DNA of 64,000 bases, taken from assembly GCA_024235255.1 (NCBI GenBank), contig JACKMT010000001.1:1-64000 (forward strand), read 5' to 3'. Both the position numbers and the translations under genes were made by a program. Positions 15,584 through 24,388 of the stretch are shown in pieces. The first letter of the stretch is position 1, and each line of letters begins with the position of its first letter. The stretch comes from Chromatiaceae bacterium. GTDB taxonomy: Bacteria > Pseudomonadota > Gammaproteobacteria > Chromatiales > Chromatiaceae. The notes under the pieces are model-generated. The model searched no databases, was not told where the DNA came from, and saw nothing but the letters and a program-made list of their open reading frames with translations.

Positions 15584-18076
15584 TCAGGCGGTGCGCAGCG
15601 TGTGCAGCGGCGGTCGCACCACGAACGGGTAGGTGGCGGCTACCCCGGCGATGCCGACGCCGATGCTGCCGCCGAGCGTACCGGCCAGCCAAAGCCAGGG
15701 ATTGAAGCGGTAGTCGAGGGCAAAGAGTTCATCGGCGATAACCCAGCCGGTGATACTGGCGCAGAGGCTGGCCAGCGCGCCGGCGAGCAGACCCAGCAGC
15801 ATGAATTCAATACCGGTCGCCAGCAGCAGCCGGCTGCGCTTCAACCCCAGCGTGCGCAGGATCGCCGACTCCTGACGGCGGTGTTCGCGGCTCGCCTGGA
15901 TGCCGGCGTAGAGCACCAGCACACCCGCTGCCAGCGTGAACAGAAAGACATACTCGATGGCGGCGGAACCGCGCGCCATGATCTCCCGTATCTGCTCCAT
16001 CAGCGCGCCGACGTCAATCGCCGTCACTTCCGGGAAATTTCTGATCAGATCGGACAGGATCCGCTCTTTGCCGGGCTGCAGATAGAAGCTGGTGATGTAG
16101 CTGGTCGGGTAGTCGCGCAGCAGTCCGGGTGTGGCGATGACGAAAAAATTGGGTCGGAACGAGTCCCACTGCACCGAGCGAATGTTGCTGACGCGCCCGC
16201 CGATGCGGTTGCCGGCCAGGTCGAAAGTGAGGCTGTCGTCGAGTTTGATGCCGAGTCTTTTGGCGATGCCCTCTTCCACCGAGTAGAGCGCCTCCTGCTG
16301 CGACGCCGCATCACGCCACCAGCGGCCGGCGACGACGCGATTGTCCGGCTGCATCGACTGGGCATAGGAGAGATTGAACTCGCGCGCCACCATGCGCTGG
16401 GCATCCTCATCCCGGTAGCTCTCCGGTGAAACTTTCCGCTCGTTGATCTGGGTGAGCCGCGCTCTGAGCATCGGGTAGACAGCGTCCGCGCCGCCGGTAC
16501 GTTCGGTCAGAAAGCGCTGCAGCGGTGCGACGCTCTCCGGCTGGATGTTGATCAGGAACTGGTTGGGCGCCTGGGTTGGAATGGTACGCTCCCAGGCAGA
16601 GAGCAGATCCACCCGCACCAGCGTGAGCAGCAGCAGCGCCAGAATGCCGAGGCCGAAACCGGCCATCTGCAGGCTGGTCATCACCGGATTGCGCGCCAGC
16701 CCCGCCAGGCCGTAGCGCCAGACGGCGTTGCTGTGGTGGCGCAGCGGCGTGAGCAGCGTAATCAATACCCGCGCCAGCAGCAACAGCAGCAGCAGCGCTG
16801 CCAGCATCCCGGAGAGCACCAGCAGCGCCAGCTTGAGTTCTCCCGCCTGCCACAGCATCAACAGCGCCATCGCGGCAAAGGCGCACAGCGCGAGAATCCA
16901 GCTCGCAGTGGGTGTGACGTTGAGATCCCGCCGCAGCACCCGCAGCGGCGGCACCGACCCCAGCCGCAGCGCCGGCGGCAGCGTGAAACCCAACAGCGTG
17001 ACCAGTCCGGTGCCGATGCCGATGAAGAGCGGTGCGATGCCCGGTATGGGCAGTCCTTCGTTGAACCACTCGCCGACCAGTGCCGAGAGGACGAACTGGG
17101 CGGCAAAGCCGAGCAGCACGCCGGCCAGGCTTGCCGCCAGCGCCAGCAGCAGCAGACGGATCAACAGCACCTGCAGCAGCAGCGGGCGGCTGGCACCGAG
17201 GCAGCGCAGGACCGCGCTGGTATCCGCCTGGCGTTCGACAAAGCGGCGGCTGGAGAGCGCCACCGCAGCGCTGGCGATCAGCACCGTCACCAGTGCCGCC
17301 AGTGCGAGAAACCGGCTGCCCCGGTCGAGCGCGCTGCGCAGCGCCGGACGCGCGTTGCTCATGTGGGTAATCCTGACCCCTTCCCGTGGGTGCGCTTCCG
17401 CCCACTTCCGGTATGCGACGACGGCCCGCTGTTCTCCGGCCAGCAGCAGGCGGTGGTGCACCCGGCTGGCGGGCGTGACCAGCCCGGTGGAGGGAATGTC
17501 GGCGAGCCCGATCAATATGCCGGGACCCAGGCTGAACATACTCGATGCTTCGCCGATATCGCGGCTGATGATGTTGGCGAGCCTGAACTCCCGCTCGCCC
17601 AGCGAGAGCCGGCCGCCGGTGGCGAGATCGAGCTCGGCCAACAGCTGTGCATCGGCCCAGATCTCGCCGCTCCGGGGCAGGGTGTGTACCTCCTGCTCCG
17701 GCGCCCCGGCGGTCGCGCGTACTCTGAGTGCACCGCGCAGCGGGTAGCCCGGGCTGACCGCTTTTACCACCACCATCTGCACCCGGTCGCCATGGATCAC
17801 AGCGCTGGGGAAGCCCAGCGTCTCGGCAGTATCGAGACCCAGCGCAGCCGCTTTGTCACGGTAATCGTCGGAGATCGGGTCGTGGCTGGAGATCACCAGG
17901 TCGGCGGAGAGCGACTCTCCGGCCTGCAGCTCCATCGCCTGACTGACCCGGTCGGTGAAAAATCCGACTGCGGTCACTGCCGCCACCGCCAGCATCAGCG
18001 AGAAGGCAAGCAGGCGCAGTTCGGCGTTGCGCCAGTCGCGCCGAAACAGCCGCAGGGCGAAGGCGAGGGCGGTCAT
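15584..18076 (-). CDS. ybbP: FtsX-family ABC transporter permease YbbP
   Basis: An 830-residue inner-membrane protein with an N-terminal helix (about 20-40), a large periplasmic domain, a helix cluster at about 255-400, a second set near 400-480, another periplasmic domain, and a final set of three helices at about 700-815. This is the duplicated FtsX/MacB-like permease layout of YbbP/LolC relatives. It overlaps the ATPase gene by four bases (ATGA). The YbbA-YbbP complex is expected to act on lipids, lipoproteins or peptides in the envelope; the actual substrate is not known. Confidence 0.92.
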   Translation of the reverse strand: MTALAFALRLFRRDWRNAELRLLAFSLMLAVAAVTAVGFFTDRVSQAMELQAGESLSADLVISSHDPISDDYRDKAAALGLDTAETLGFPSAVIHGDRVQMVVVKAVSPGYPLRGALRVRATAGAPEQEVHTLPRSGEIWADAQLLAELDLATGGRLSLGEREFRLANIISRDIGEASSMFSLGPGILIGLADIPSTGLVTPASRVHHRLLLAGEQRAVVAYRKWAEAHPREGVRITHMSNARPALRSALDRGSRFLALAALVTVLIASAAVALSSRRFVERQADTSAVLRCLGASRPLLLQVLLIRLLLLALAASLAGVLLGFAAQFVLSALVGEWFNEGLPIPGIAPLFIGIGTGLVTLLGFTLPPALRLGSVPPLRVLRRDLNVTPTASWILALCAFAAMALLMLWQAGELKLALLVLSGMLAALLLLLLLARVLITLLTPLRHHSNAVWRYGLAGLARNPVMTSLQMAGFGLGILALLLLTLVRVDLLSAWERTIPTQAPNQFLINIQPESVAPLQRFLTERTGGADAVYPMLRARLTQINERKVSPESYRDEDAQRMVAREFNLSYAQSMQPDNRVVAGRWWRDAASQQEALYSVEEGIAKRLGIKLDDSLTFDLAGNRIGGRVSNIRSVQWDSFRPNFFVIATPGLLRDYPTSYITSFYLQPGKERILSDLIRNFPEVTAIDVGALMEQIREIMARGSAAIEYVFLFTLAAGVLVLYAGIQASREHRRQESAILRTLGLKRSRLLLATGIEFMLLGLLAGALASLCASITGWVIADELFALDYRFNPWLWLAGTLGGSIGVGIAGVAATYPFVVRPPLHTLRTA

Positions 18077-18756
18077 GCGGCACGCTCCAGCCGACCGTAC
18101 TGCAACAGCAGACGCCGGTCGCAGCGTGCTGCCAGGGAGGCGTCGTGCGTCACCAGCAGCAGCGCCGCGCCGGACTCGCTGCGCAGCTGAAATATAAGAT
18201 CTGAGATGCGTCCGCCGGTTGCCTGATCCAGGCTGCCGGTGGGTTCATCGGCGAACAGCAGCAGCGGGCGGGTGGCAAAGGCCCGCGCGATCGCCACCCG
18301 CTGCTGTTCCCCGCCAGAGAGCTGGCTGGGGTAGTGATGCAGCCGCTGCGACAGCTCCACCTGCGAGAGGGCGGCTTCCGCCAGCGGCCTGGGTTTCGGC
18401 TCGCCGGAGAGCTCCAGCGGCAGCATTACGTTCTCCAGCGCGGTCATGCCTGGCAGCAGCTGAAACGACTGGAATACGAAGCCGACCCGGCCGGCGCGCA
18501 GCGCGGCGCGTCCGTCCTCGTCCAGCTGCGCCAGATCGTCGCCGAACAGCCGGATTTCACCGCTGCTGGCATCGTCCAGACCTGCCAGCAGCCCGAGCAG
18601 CGTGGATTTGCCGGAGCCGGACGCGCCCAGGATCGCCACCGCCTCGCCGGCGACGAGTTCCAGGCTCACATCCTGCAGAATATCGATGCGGCCGGCAGGC
18701 GCGTCGATATTTTTACTCAGCCGGCTGGCAGAGACTGGGTTAGAATTGGCAACCAT
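18073..18756 (-). CDS. ybbA: ABC transporter ATP-binding protein YbbA
   Basis: A 227-residue LolD/MacB-class ATPase. Walker A is GASGSGKST (about 44-52), the Q-loop is FVFQSFQLLPG, the signature is LSGGEQQR, Walker B is LLLFADEPTGSLD and the H-loop is LVTHD. It pairs with the permease encoded immediately downstream. Its start codon on the minus strand shares bases with the tesA start codon on the plus strand (CATG at 18754-18757), so the two genes are divergent with essentially no intergenic DNA. Each promoter must therefore lie inside the other coding region. Confidence 0.95.
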   Translation of the reverse strand: MVANSNPVSASRLSKNIDAPAGRIDILQDVSLELVAGEAVAILGASGSGKSTLLGLLAGLDDASSGEIRLFGDDLAQLDEDGRAALRAGRVGFVFQSFQLLPGMTALENVMLPLELSGEPKPRPLAEAALSQVELSQRLHHYPSQLSGGEQQRVAIARAFATRPLLLFADEPTGSLDQATGGRISDLIFQLRSESGAALLLVTHDASLAARCDRRLLLQYGRLERAA

Positions 18757-19375
18757 GAAAAAACTTCTCCTGTTATTGCTGTCTATGCTTATTGCTGATT
18801 GTCAGGCAGATTCGCCGCCGACGATCCTGGTGCTGGGCGACAGTCTCAGTGCCGCCCACGGCATCGATCTCGACCACGGCTGGGTGACGCTGCTGCAGTC
18901 CCGGCTGCAGGCCGAGGGTTATCCGCACCGTGTGGTAAACGCCAGCACCTCCGGCGATACCACCGCCGGAGGCGTCAGCCGTCTGCCCCAGGCGCTGCAG
19001 CGCTTCCGCCCAAGTATCCTGATTCTGGAACTCGGCAGCAACGACGGTCTGCGCGGTCTGGATTTCGGCACCATCCGCGGCAATCTGGCTTCGATGATCG
19101 ATCTTGCCCGGGACAACGGCTGTCGTGTGTTGTTGATTGGGATGCACATGCCTCCCAATTTCGGCAAGGCGTTCACTGAAAGGTTCCACGCGATTTTCAC
19201 CGGTTTGTCGCAGGATAAAGCGGTGCCGCTGGTGCCGTTTCTGCTGGAGGGAGTGGTGGACCGGCCGGGGTGGCTGCAGGAGGACCGGCTGCACCCGACC
19301 GCGTTGGCACAGCCGCGCATGTTGGAGAACGTCTGGCCGCTGCTCCAACCGCTGCTTCAGCGGATCTCGAAATAG
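18755..19375 (+). CDS. tesA: Thioesterase I / lysophospholipase L1 / arylesterase
   Basis: A 206-residue SGNH hydrolase exported to the periplasm. The signal segment is MKKLLLLLLSMLIADCQA; the Cys leaves open a lipoprotein form. The GDSL block is LVLGDSLSAAHG with the catalytic Ser, the Gly block is NASTSGDTTAGG, the Asn block is ELGSNDGLRG, and the C-terminal Asp-His is DRLHPTALAQ. It hydrolyses acyl thioesters and lysophospholipids. I start at 18755 for the signal peptide although the frame is open upstream. The end overlaps the convergent phytase-like gene by 19 bases. The tesA-ybbA divergent pair is also found in E. coli. Confidence 0.95.
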   Translation: MKKLLLLLLSMLIADCQADSPPTILVLGDSLSAAHGIDLDHGWVTLLQSRLQAEGYPHRVVNASTSGDTTAGGVSRLPQALQRFRPSILILELGSNDGLRGLDFGTIRGNLASMIDLARDNGCRVLLIGMHMPPNFGKAFTERFHAIFTGLSQDKAVPLVPFLLEGVVDRPGWLQEDRLHPTALAQPRMLENVWPLLQPLLQRISK

Positions 19376-20316
19376 AGCAGCTGGGTCTGCAGGAAGCTTT
19401 CGCCACCGTCATCGCTAACCATGAAAAAACGATTCCCCCGATAGCGGGTGAGCCCTTCGAAGTTTTGCGTCCGCCACCCCTGAGAGTTGTCGAAACGGGC
19501 CAGCAGCCTGGTCTCCAGTGCCGAATCGGTGTTCGCCTTAGTGGGACGGCTGCTCGACAGGCTGATCACCAGCGGTTCGAAGATGGAGCTGAAGGCACGC
19601 TCCAAAATAAGCAGCGTACCGTCGTCTAGTGCTTCGAGCGCGACAACCGCGCCGTTGGGCTCAAGCGGCCGGTAGTACCAGCGCTGTCCGGTTTGGCTGA
19701 AGAGTGGGATTGCGCCGCGCTCTTTTGCCATCTCGGGGCCGGTGATGTAGCCGAATTCCCGGTGCCTGGCGAGCGCCTCCAGTCCTTTGTTGCCACTCTT
19801 GTACAATTTCGGGTCACGCAGTACTTTGGGCATCTTAACCGAGCGCCGGAATTCGCCCTCCGCGGAGTACAACGCAACCCGGTTGTGGCCCTCGAACGAG
19901 ACCGCGAGCAGGCTGTCGCCCGCTACACCGTTGTCAGATTGTTCCAGCGCCAGCCCTTCGGCGTCCCGTTCCGATTTCCGCAGTTTTTTACCCGTTTCAT
20001 CAAGCAGGTCGAAGTGGCGCAGCAGCCTGATGTTGACCAGCCGGTCCTGTTCTATGACCGGCAGTAGATGCAGCAGCCGGCCCCGGTCCGTCACGCTGTA
20101 CAAAATGCCCTCGTCTTCGTCCCATGCCAGATCGGATAGCTCGGCGAGCGCTTCCCGACCCTGCAGCGAAAGCGCACCGAGCAACCTGATGCCCATATAG
20201 TCGTCACCGGTTGCAAGGCGATCGGAGAGTGGCAGCGGGCGACCGACCTCCTGCGCGCCGGATGGCTGTGGGAGCAGCAGAAATGTCAAGTGAACCAACA
20301 ACAGTAGCCTGAACAT
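19357..20316 (-). CDS. Secreted phytase-like esterase (beta-propeller)
   Basis: A 319-residue protein with a signal peptide (MFRLLLLVHLTFLLLPQPSGA) and the 'esterase-like activity of phytase' fold. ALAELSDLAWDEDEGILYSVTDRG is the usual first blade, and ERDAEGLAL, NKGLEALA and NFEGLTRYRGNRFFMVSDDGG follow with the repeated (E/D)G(L/I) pattern. The activity of this family is poorly defined; phosphoesterase or structural roles are both possible. It converges on tesA. Confidence 0.85.
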   Translation of the reverse strand: MFRLLLLVHLTFLLLPQPSGAQEVGRPLPLSDRLATGDDYMGIRLLGALSLQGREALAELSDLAWDEDEGILYSVTDRGRLLHLLPVIEQDRLVNIRLLRHFDLLDETGKKLRKSERDAEGLALEQSDNGVAGDSLLAVSFEGHNRVALYSAEGEFRRSVKMPKVLRDPKLYKSGNKGLEALARHREFGYITGPEMAKERGAIPLFSQTGQRWYYRPLEPNGAVVALEALDDGTLLILERAFSSIFEPLVISLSSSRPTKANTDSALETRLLARFDNSQGWRTQNFEGLTRYRGNRFFMVSDDGGESFLQTQLLYFEIR

Positions 20317-20418
20317 GGAATCTGTGAATAGCGAGCGAGGTTATGGTATGTTGGCCCGAAAATAGCCCATTGATGCAGTCCGCGGCAAGCGCGGCTGCGG
20401 GAAACGCCGGACATCTTC

Positions 20419-21258
20419 ATGAGCAACCCAAAACACACCATTTTCTGGATGCTGATCTACCTGATCATCGTCGCTGCCATCTGCGCGCTGCTCTATCGCC
20501 CGCTGGAGTCTGCTTTCATGGCGAACTGGGTGTTCAACGGGCTGATATTCGGTGTGCTGCTGGTGGGTGTGCTGATCACGTTCCGCCAGGTATTGATACT
20601 GAAGCCGGAACTGGAGTGGATCAAGGTATTTCGAACCGGCCAGCCCGGACTGTCGGTCACGCAGGCGCCGCGGCTGCTCAAACCGCTGGCAAAAAGTCTT
20701 GACAGCCATGTCAAGCGCGACCGCTTCAGCATGTCGGCGCTGTCGCTGCGCACCGTACTGGACGGCATCCGCGCACGGCTGGACGAGTCGCGCGAAATCT
20801 CCCGCTACATGATCGGTCTGTTGATTTTTCTGGGACTGCTCGGCACCTTCTGGGGGCTGCTCGGCACGATCGAGGCGGTCGGTCAGGTGATCCTGGGGTT
20901 GGATGTGGGGCAGCGCAATTTCAGCGAGGTGTTTGCCGAGTTGAAAGGGGGGCTGCTCAAACCGCTGGCGGGCATGGGCACCGCGTTCAGCTCCTCGCTG
21001 TTCGGTCTGGGCGGGTCGCTGGTGCTCGGCTTCCTGGATATCCAGGCCGGCCATGCGCAGAACCGTTTCTATGACGGACTCGAGGAGTGGCTGTCGGGCA
21101 TGACCCATTTTATCGATGCGCCGGATACCATCGAGGAGATCGAGATGGCCTCCACCCGCGGCAGGCGGGAGGATCTTTCGACTGTCGTGAGCGAGCTGCA
21201 GAGAGAGAATCAGCTGCTCAGAGAGCTGCTCAACGACGAAGTTTCGAAATCCGACTGA
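20419..21258 (+). CDS. MotA/TolQ/ExbB-type proton-channel subunit
   Basis: A 279-residue inner-membrane protein. Two helices occur near the N-terminus (about 8-28 and 36-58), then a cytoplasmic segment of about 75 residues, then the paired helices of the MotA/TolQ/ExbB core: LLIFLGLLGTFWGLLGTI (about 134-151) and GMGTAFSSSLFGLGGSLVLGF (about 183-203). A cytoplasmic helical tail ends the protein. It should form a pentameric ion channel around the partner encoded 30 bases downstream. It is close in layout to ZorA-like proteins but lacks their very long tail. It is transcribed divergently from the phytase-like gene across about 100 bases. Confidence 0.88.
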   Translation: MSNPKHTIFWMLIYLIIVAAICALLYRPLESAFMANWVFNGLIFGVLLVGVLITFRQVLILKPELEWIKVFRTGQPGLSVTQAPRLLKPLAKSLDSHVKRDRFSMSALSLRTVLDGIRARLDESREISRYMIGLLIFLGLLGTFWGLLGTIEAVGQVILGLDVGQRNFSEVFAELKGGLLKPLAGMGTAFSSSLFGLGGSLVLGFLDIQAGHAQNRFYDGLEEWLSGMTHFIDAPDTIEEIEMASTRGRREDLSTVVSELQRENQLLRELLNDEVSKSD

Positions 21259-21288
21259 TCTGCGCAATCGCAGTCCAGGGCCTCCACC

Positions 21289-22566
21289 ATGCTTGCAAGC
21301 CGCCGCCGTTTCAGAAGCACCATCGACGTCTGGCCGGGTTATGTCGATGCCCTCTCGGCACTGTTGATGCTGGTGATTTTTGCCCTGCTGATATTCACGC
21401 TGGCCCAGGTATTTCTGGCGGAGACGCTGTCGGAGCGCGAGCACGAGCTCTCCGATCTTAACTCGCGTCTGCGCGAACTCAGTTCGCTGCTCGATTTGGA
21501 GCAGGAGAAGAACCTGCAGCTGGATGAGCAGGTTAAAAGCATTTCCGACGAATACAGTCAGAGTCTGGATAAACAGTATGAGCTGTTCGGAGAGGTTGAC
21601 CGGCTGAACAAGAGCGTCGCAGCCGATCGGGAGACGATCGAGCTGCAACTGCGGACGCTGGCATCGTTGCAGCAGGATATCGCGGCGCTGCGCGAGCTGC
21701 GGACGCAGCTGGAGCAGCAGGTGGGCCGGCTTGCAGCCTCGCTGGAGGGGCGCGAGGCGGAGGTCGGCCTGCTGCGGGATCGCAGCAAGTCGCTGCAGGC
21801 GCAGCTGGCGGATGAGCAGGAACGGACCCTGTTGGCCCAGCAGGCTGTTACACAGAAAGATATCCGCATCGAGGAGCTGTTCGTCGCGGTTGAAGCGGGC
21901 AGAGCGGCGCTGGAGCAGGAGCAGGAGCTCTCCACCAGCGCCCGGGCTCAGGTGGATCTGCTGAATCGCCAGATCGCCGCGCTGCGCGAGCAGCTCGGTG
22001 CGATCAGTCAGGCGCTGAAACTGGCGGAAGAGAAGAGTCAGGGGCAGGAGTTGGAGATCTCCAATCTGGGCAAGCGCCTGAATCTGCTGCTGGCGAAGCA
22101 GGTGAATGAACTGGAGAAGTACCGCTCTGAGTTTTTCGGCACCCTGCGCAAAGTGTTGGGGCAGAATCCGAATATCCGGGTGGTGGGTGACCGCTTCGTA
22201 TTTCCTTCAGAGCTGCTGTTCGATTCAGGCTCCGCCACGCTGGGCCAGGAGGGCAGGGGAGAGCTCGCCAAGCTGGCGGTTACACTGGACGGGATAGCCG
22301 CGAAAATCCCACCGGAGGTGAGCTGGATACTGCGTGTCGACGGACATACCGACCGGCAGCCGATCAACACCGAAAGGTTCCCGTCGAACTGGGAGCTCTC
22401 CACCGCCCGGGCAGTGTCGGTGGTGCGCTATCTCGCCTCCCAGGGGATTCCCGCCAAGCGCCTGGCGGCGACCGGCTTCGCGCAATATCATCCGGTTGAC
22501 AGTAGCGAAACGGCGGAAGCTTTTCAGCGCAACCGGCGGATCGAGATCAAACTGACGGACAGATGA
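21289..22566 (+). CDS. MotB/ZorB-like stator subunit with long coiled coil and OmpA domain
   Basis: A 425-residue protein with one transmembrane helix at about 21-44. It starts at Asp20 (YVDALSALLML), in the position of the proton-carrying Asp of MotB. A coiled coil of about 230 residues follows (45-275). The C-terminal OmpA-type peptidoglycan-binding domain (about 295-425) has LLFDSGSATLG, RVDGHTDRQPI, NWELSTARAVSVVRYL and RNRRIEIKL. It should anchor the motor to the cell wall while the upstream channel drives it. The long coiled coil is unusual for MotB and sets the membrane-to-wall distance. Confidence 0.9.
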   Translation: MLASRRRFRSTIDVWPGYVDALSALLMLVIFALLIFTLAQVFLAETLSEREHELSDLNSRLRELSSLLDLEQEKNLQLDEQVKSISDEYSQSLDKQYELFGEVDRLNKSVAADRETIELQLRTLASLQQDIAALRELRTQLEQQVGRLAASLEGREAEVGLLRDRSKSLQAQLADEQERTLLAQQAVTQKDIRIEELFVAVEAGRAALEQEQELSTSARAQVDLLNRQIAALREQLGAISQALKLAEEKSQGQELEISNLGKRLNLLLAKQVNELEKYRSEFFGTLRKVLGQNPNIRVVGDRFVFPSELLFDSGSATLGQEGRGELAKLAVTLDGIAAKIPPEVSWILRVDGHTDRQPINTERFPSNWELSTARAVSVVRYLASQGIPAKRLAATGFAQYHPVDSSETAEAFQRNRRIEIKLTDR

Positions 22567-22582
22567 CGGGAGTAATGATCAG

Positions 22583-22879
22583 ATGAGAACAAAACACATG
22601 CGATTGACTGCGGCGCTGCTGCTCCCGCTGGCTCTGGCCGCCTGTACTCAGGAGCAGCAAAATCGCATCTCCCGCATCGGGGTAACCTTCTTGGAAGGGG
22701 ATTACCGGGTAACCTATGCCGATGGCAGCCACGTAAAATCCTGGGAAATACGTGACGGCAAAGTAACCAGCGAGCCGGAGAAAGGCTACTACTACTTCTG
22801 GGTCAGGGTGGATGGCAAAAAGCGCTACGTGCAGACACCTATCGGGCGCACCTATATCGAAGAGATCGCGCCACTCTGA
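22583..22879 (+). CDS. Small lipoprotein in the motor operon
   Basis: A 98-residue protein with a lipobox (LALAAC, Cys about 20) and a short mature domain: IGVTFLEGDYRVTYADGSHVKSWEI, then a Tyr-rich YYYFWVRVDGKKRYVQTPIGRTYIEE. It begins 16 bases after the stator gene, so it is probably co-transcribed and could be an envelope accessory of the motor. I do not recognise the family. Confidence 0.72.
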   Translation: MRTKHMRLTAALLLPLALAACTQEQQNRISRIGVTFLEGDYRVTYADGSHVKSWEIRDGKVTSEPEKGYYYFWVRVDGKKRYVQTPIGRTYIEEIAPL

Positions 22880-23035
22880 TTTTGCCGGTATCCCCGGTTA
22901 AGCTGCTTTATTGTTAACTTTTTATTACCTTCAATATCAGAGCGTTAGCTGGTTAAATAGCTGTAATTTATAGAGTGCCGATATATACTCCGGTTTTTCG
23001 TCAGTAAATTCGCATTGCATAACTTAAGGTGAGTC

Positions 23036-23488
23036 ATGAAAAGCAAAGAGAAGAAAAAAGGGAAAAACAAGAGAGCGGAAAAGGAGTTGAAGAAGGGCAA
23101 AAAAAAGGCCGAAAAAGTCGCAAAACCGGGCAAGTTGAAAGAGTCGGCAAAAGCGTTGCGCAAGGAGATCCATCGCCTGACCCAGGAGCTGCAGCTGAAA
23201 GATGATCAATTGAAAGCGCTTAAGCAGGGTGCTCAGGCTGATTCGGCGGCGGTAAACGACCTCGATATGTTAGCGGATTTCCTGCATGAATCGTCCGATA
23301 CAGGATCGATCAGCGAACGTAAAAAGATTTGGGAGCGGCATCAGTATCTTCGCTCCCGCTACGAGGCGCACCTGGAAGCGGGCCTGCTCAAACCTGCGGC
23401 AAGGCGCAGCGCAGACGCGGATTTGCGCGAGCGATATGGAGATGAGACAGGCTACACCGAGGAGCAGCTGGACAGTATTCTCTCCTAG
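23036..23488 (+). CDS. Lysine-rich coiled-coil protein of unknown function
   Basis: A 150-residue soluble protein. The first 45 residues are extremely lysine-rich (MKSKEKKKGKNKRAEKELKK), followed by a coiled coil to about 75 and a compact helical domain (DLDMLADFLHESS, KKIWERHQYLRSRYEAHLEAG). The basic N-terminus suggests contact with nucleic acid or anionic lipid. TAAGGTGAG precedes the ATG. The preceding 150 bases are AT-rich and probably hold its promoter. Confidence 0.65.
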   Translation: MKSKEKKKGKNKRAEKELKKGKKKAEKVAKPGKLKESAKALRKEIHRLTQELQLKDDQLKALKQGAQADSAAVNDLDMLADFLHESSDTGSISERKKIWERHQYLRSRYEAHLEAGLLKPAARRSADADLRERYGDETGYTEEQLDSILS

Positions 23489-23551
23489 ATCCCCCCTACC
23501 ACGTGAATTCATGGATGAGCGCTAGTGAGGTGTTAAACTTTTTTTGAGTGA

Positions 23552-24229
23552 ATGATGGGTCAAAAATCTCGTGACGAAAAACGGCCATCACTCGCTGAGC
23601 AAAAAATAGCAAAGAAGTTGCTGCTCAGTGAGGAGCGCCTGAAGATGGTGCTGGAAGGCAGCGAGCAAGGTTTCTGGGATTGGAGAATCGATACAGGCGA
23701 CGTGCAACGCAATGATTGCTGGGCACAGATGCTCGGTTATTCAACCATCGAGGAGTTCGATGAGACGACGGACACCTGGACAAATCTGATTCATCCGGAT
23801 GACCGTGAAGCTGCATGGAAATCCATTAATGATCACCTGGAAGGCCGTACGACTTCACATAAAATGGAGTATCGAATGCTTACCAAGGATGGCAGTTATA
23901 AGTGGATCCTGGACCATGCCAAGATTGTTCAGCGCGATGCGGACGGGCGTCCTTTGCGCATGAGCGGTACGCACAGTGATATTTCAGATCGTAAACAGAT
24001 GGAGGAAGAACGGGACAGTTTAATCAAATCTTTGCAGGAGGCGTTGAACGAGTTAAAAACGCTGAAAGGGATCATCCCCATATGTTCCTATTGCCATAAT
24101 ATACGTGACGATAAAGGTGCATGGAGCGGAATTGAAGATTATCTAGCAAAAAATTCCGATGCGGAATTCAGCCACGGCATCTGTCCCAAATGCCTGGTAA
24201 AAGTGCGCTCGGAATCAGGCCTGAAATAG
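23552..24229 (+). CDS. PAS/PAC sensor protein with C-terminal Cys motif
   Basis: A 225-residue cytoplasmic protein. A PAS fold covers about 27-145 (ERLKMVLEGSEQGFWDWRID, then LIHPDDREAAW, and the PAC end GTHSDISDRKQMEEER). A helix leads to the Cys-rich end LKGIIPICSYCHNIRDDKG and FSHGICPKCLVK. The pair CxxC...CxxC occurs at the C-terminus of many PAS-containing sensors and regulators and may bind metal. There is no kinase, cyclase or phosphodiesterase domain, so output must be through a partner. Confidence 0.85.
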   Translation: MMGQKSRDEKRPSLAEQKIAKKLLLSEERLKMVLEGSEQGFWDWRIDTGDVQRNDCWAQMLGYSTIEEFDETTDTWTNLIHPDDREAAWKSINDHLEGRTTSHKMEYRMLTKDGSYKWILDHAKIVQRDADGRPLRMSGTHSDISDRKQMEEERDSLIKSLQEALNELKTLKGIIPICSYCHNIRDDKGAWSGIEDYLAKNSDAEFSHGICPKCLVKVRSESGLK

Positions 24230-24388
24230 GCTTCAGAGCCGGCATCCGAGCGGACAAACCCTATTTCACGGTTGCGTGTTTACGCAGTGTCCGACCGGTG
24301 CGGCGCTCTCTGTTCAACGGGTAAGCTGATCTGACAAAACGCGCTGAATGGAAACAGGTAATGTCAGATCAGGTTCCAATAATTGCAG

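Noticed and set aside
15173..18190. Very long plus-strand frames opposite polB, ybbP and ybbA
   Set aside because: The minus-strand genes have clear motifs; the plus frames are high-GC antisense artefacts rich in Arg/Gln/Ala.
20419..22566. Zorya anti-phage system
   Set aside because: Only ZorA/ZorB-like proteins are present; no ZorC, ZorD or ZorE helicase/nuclease gene is adjacent.
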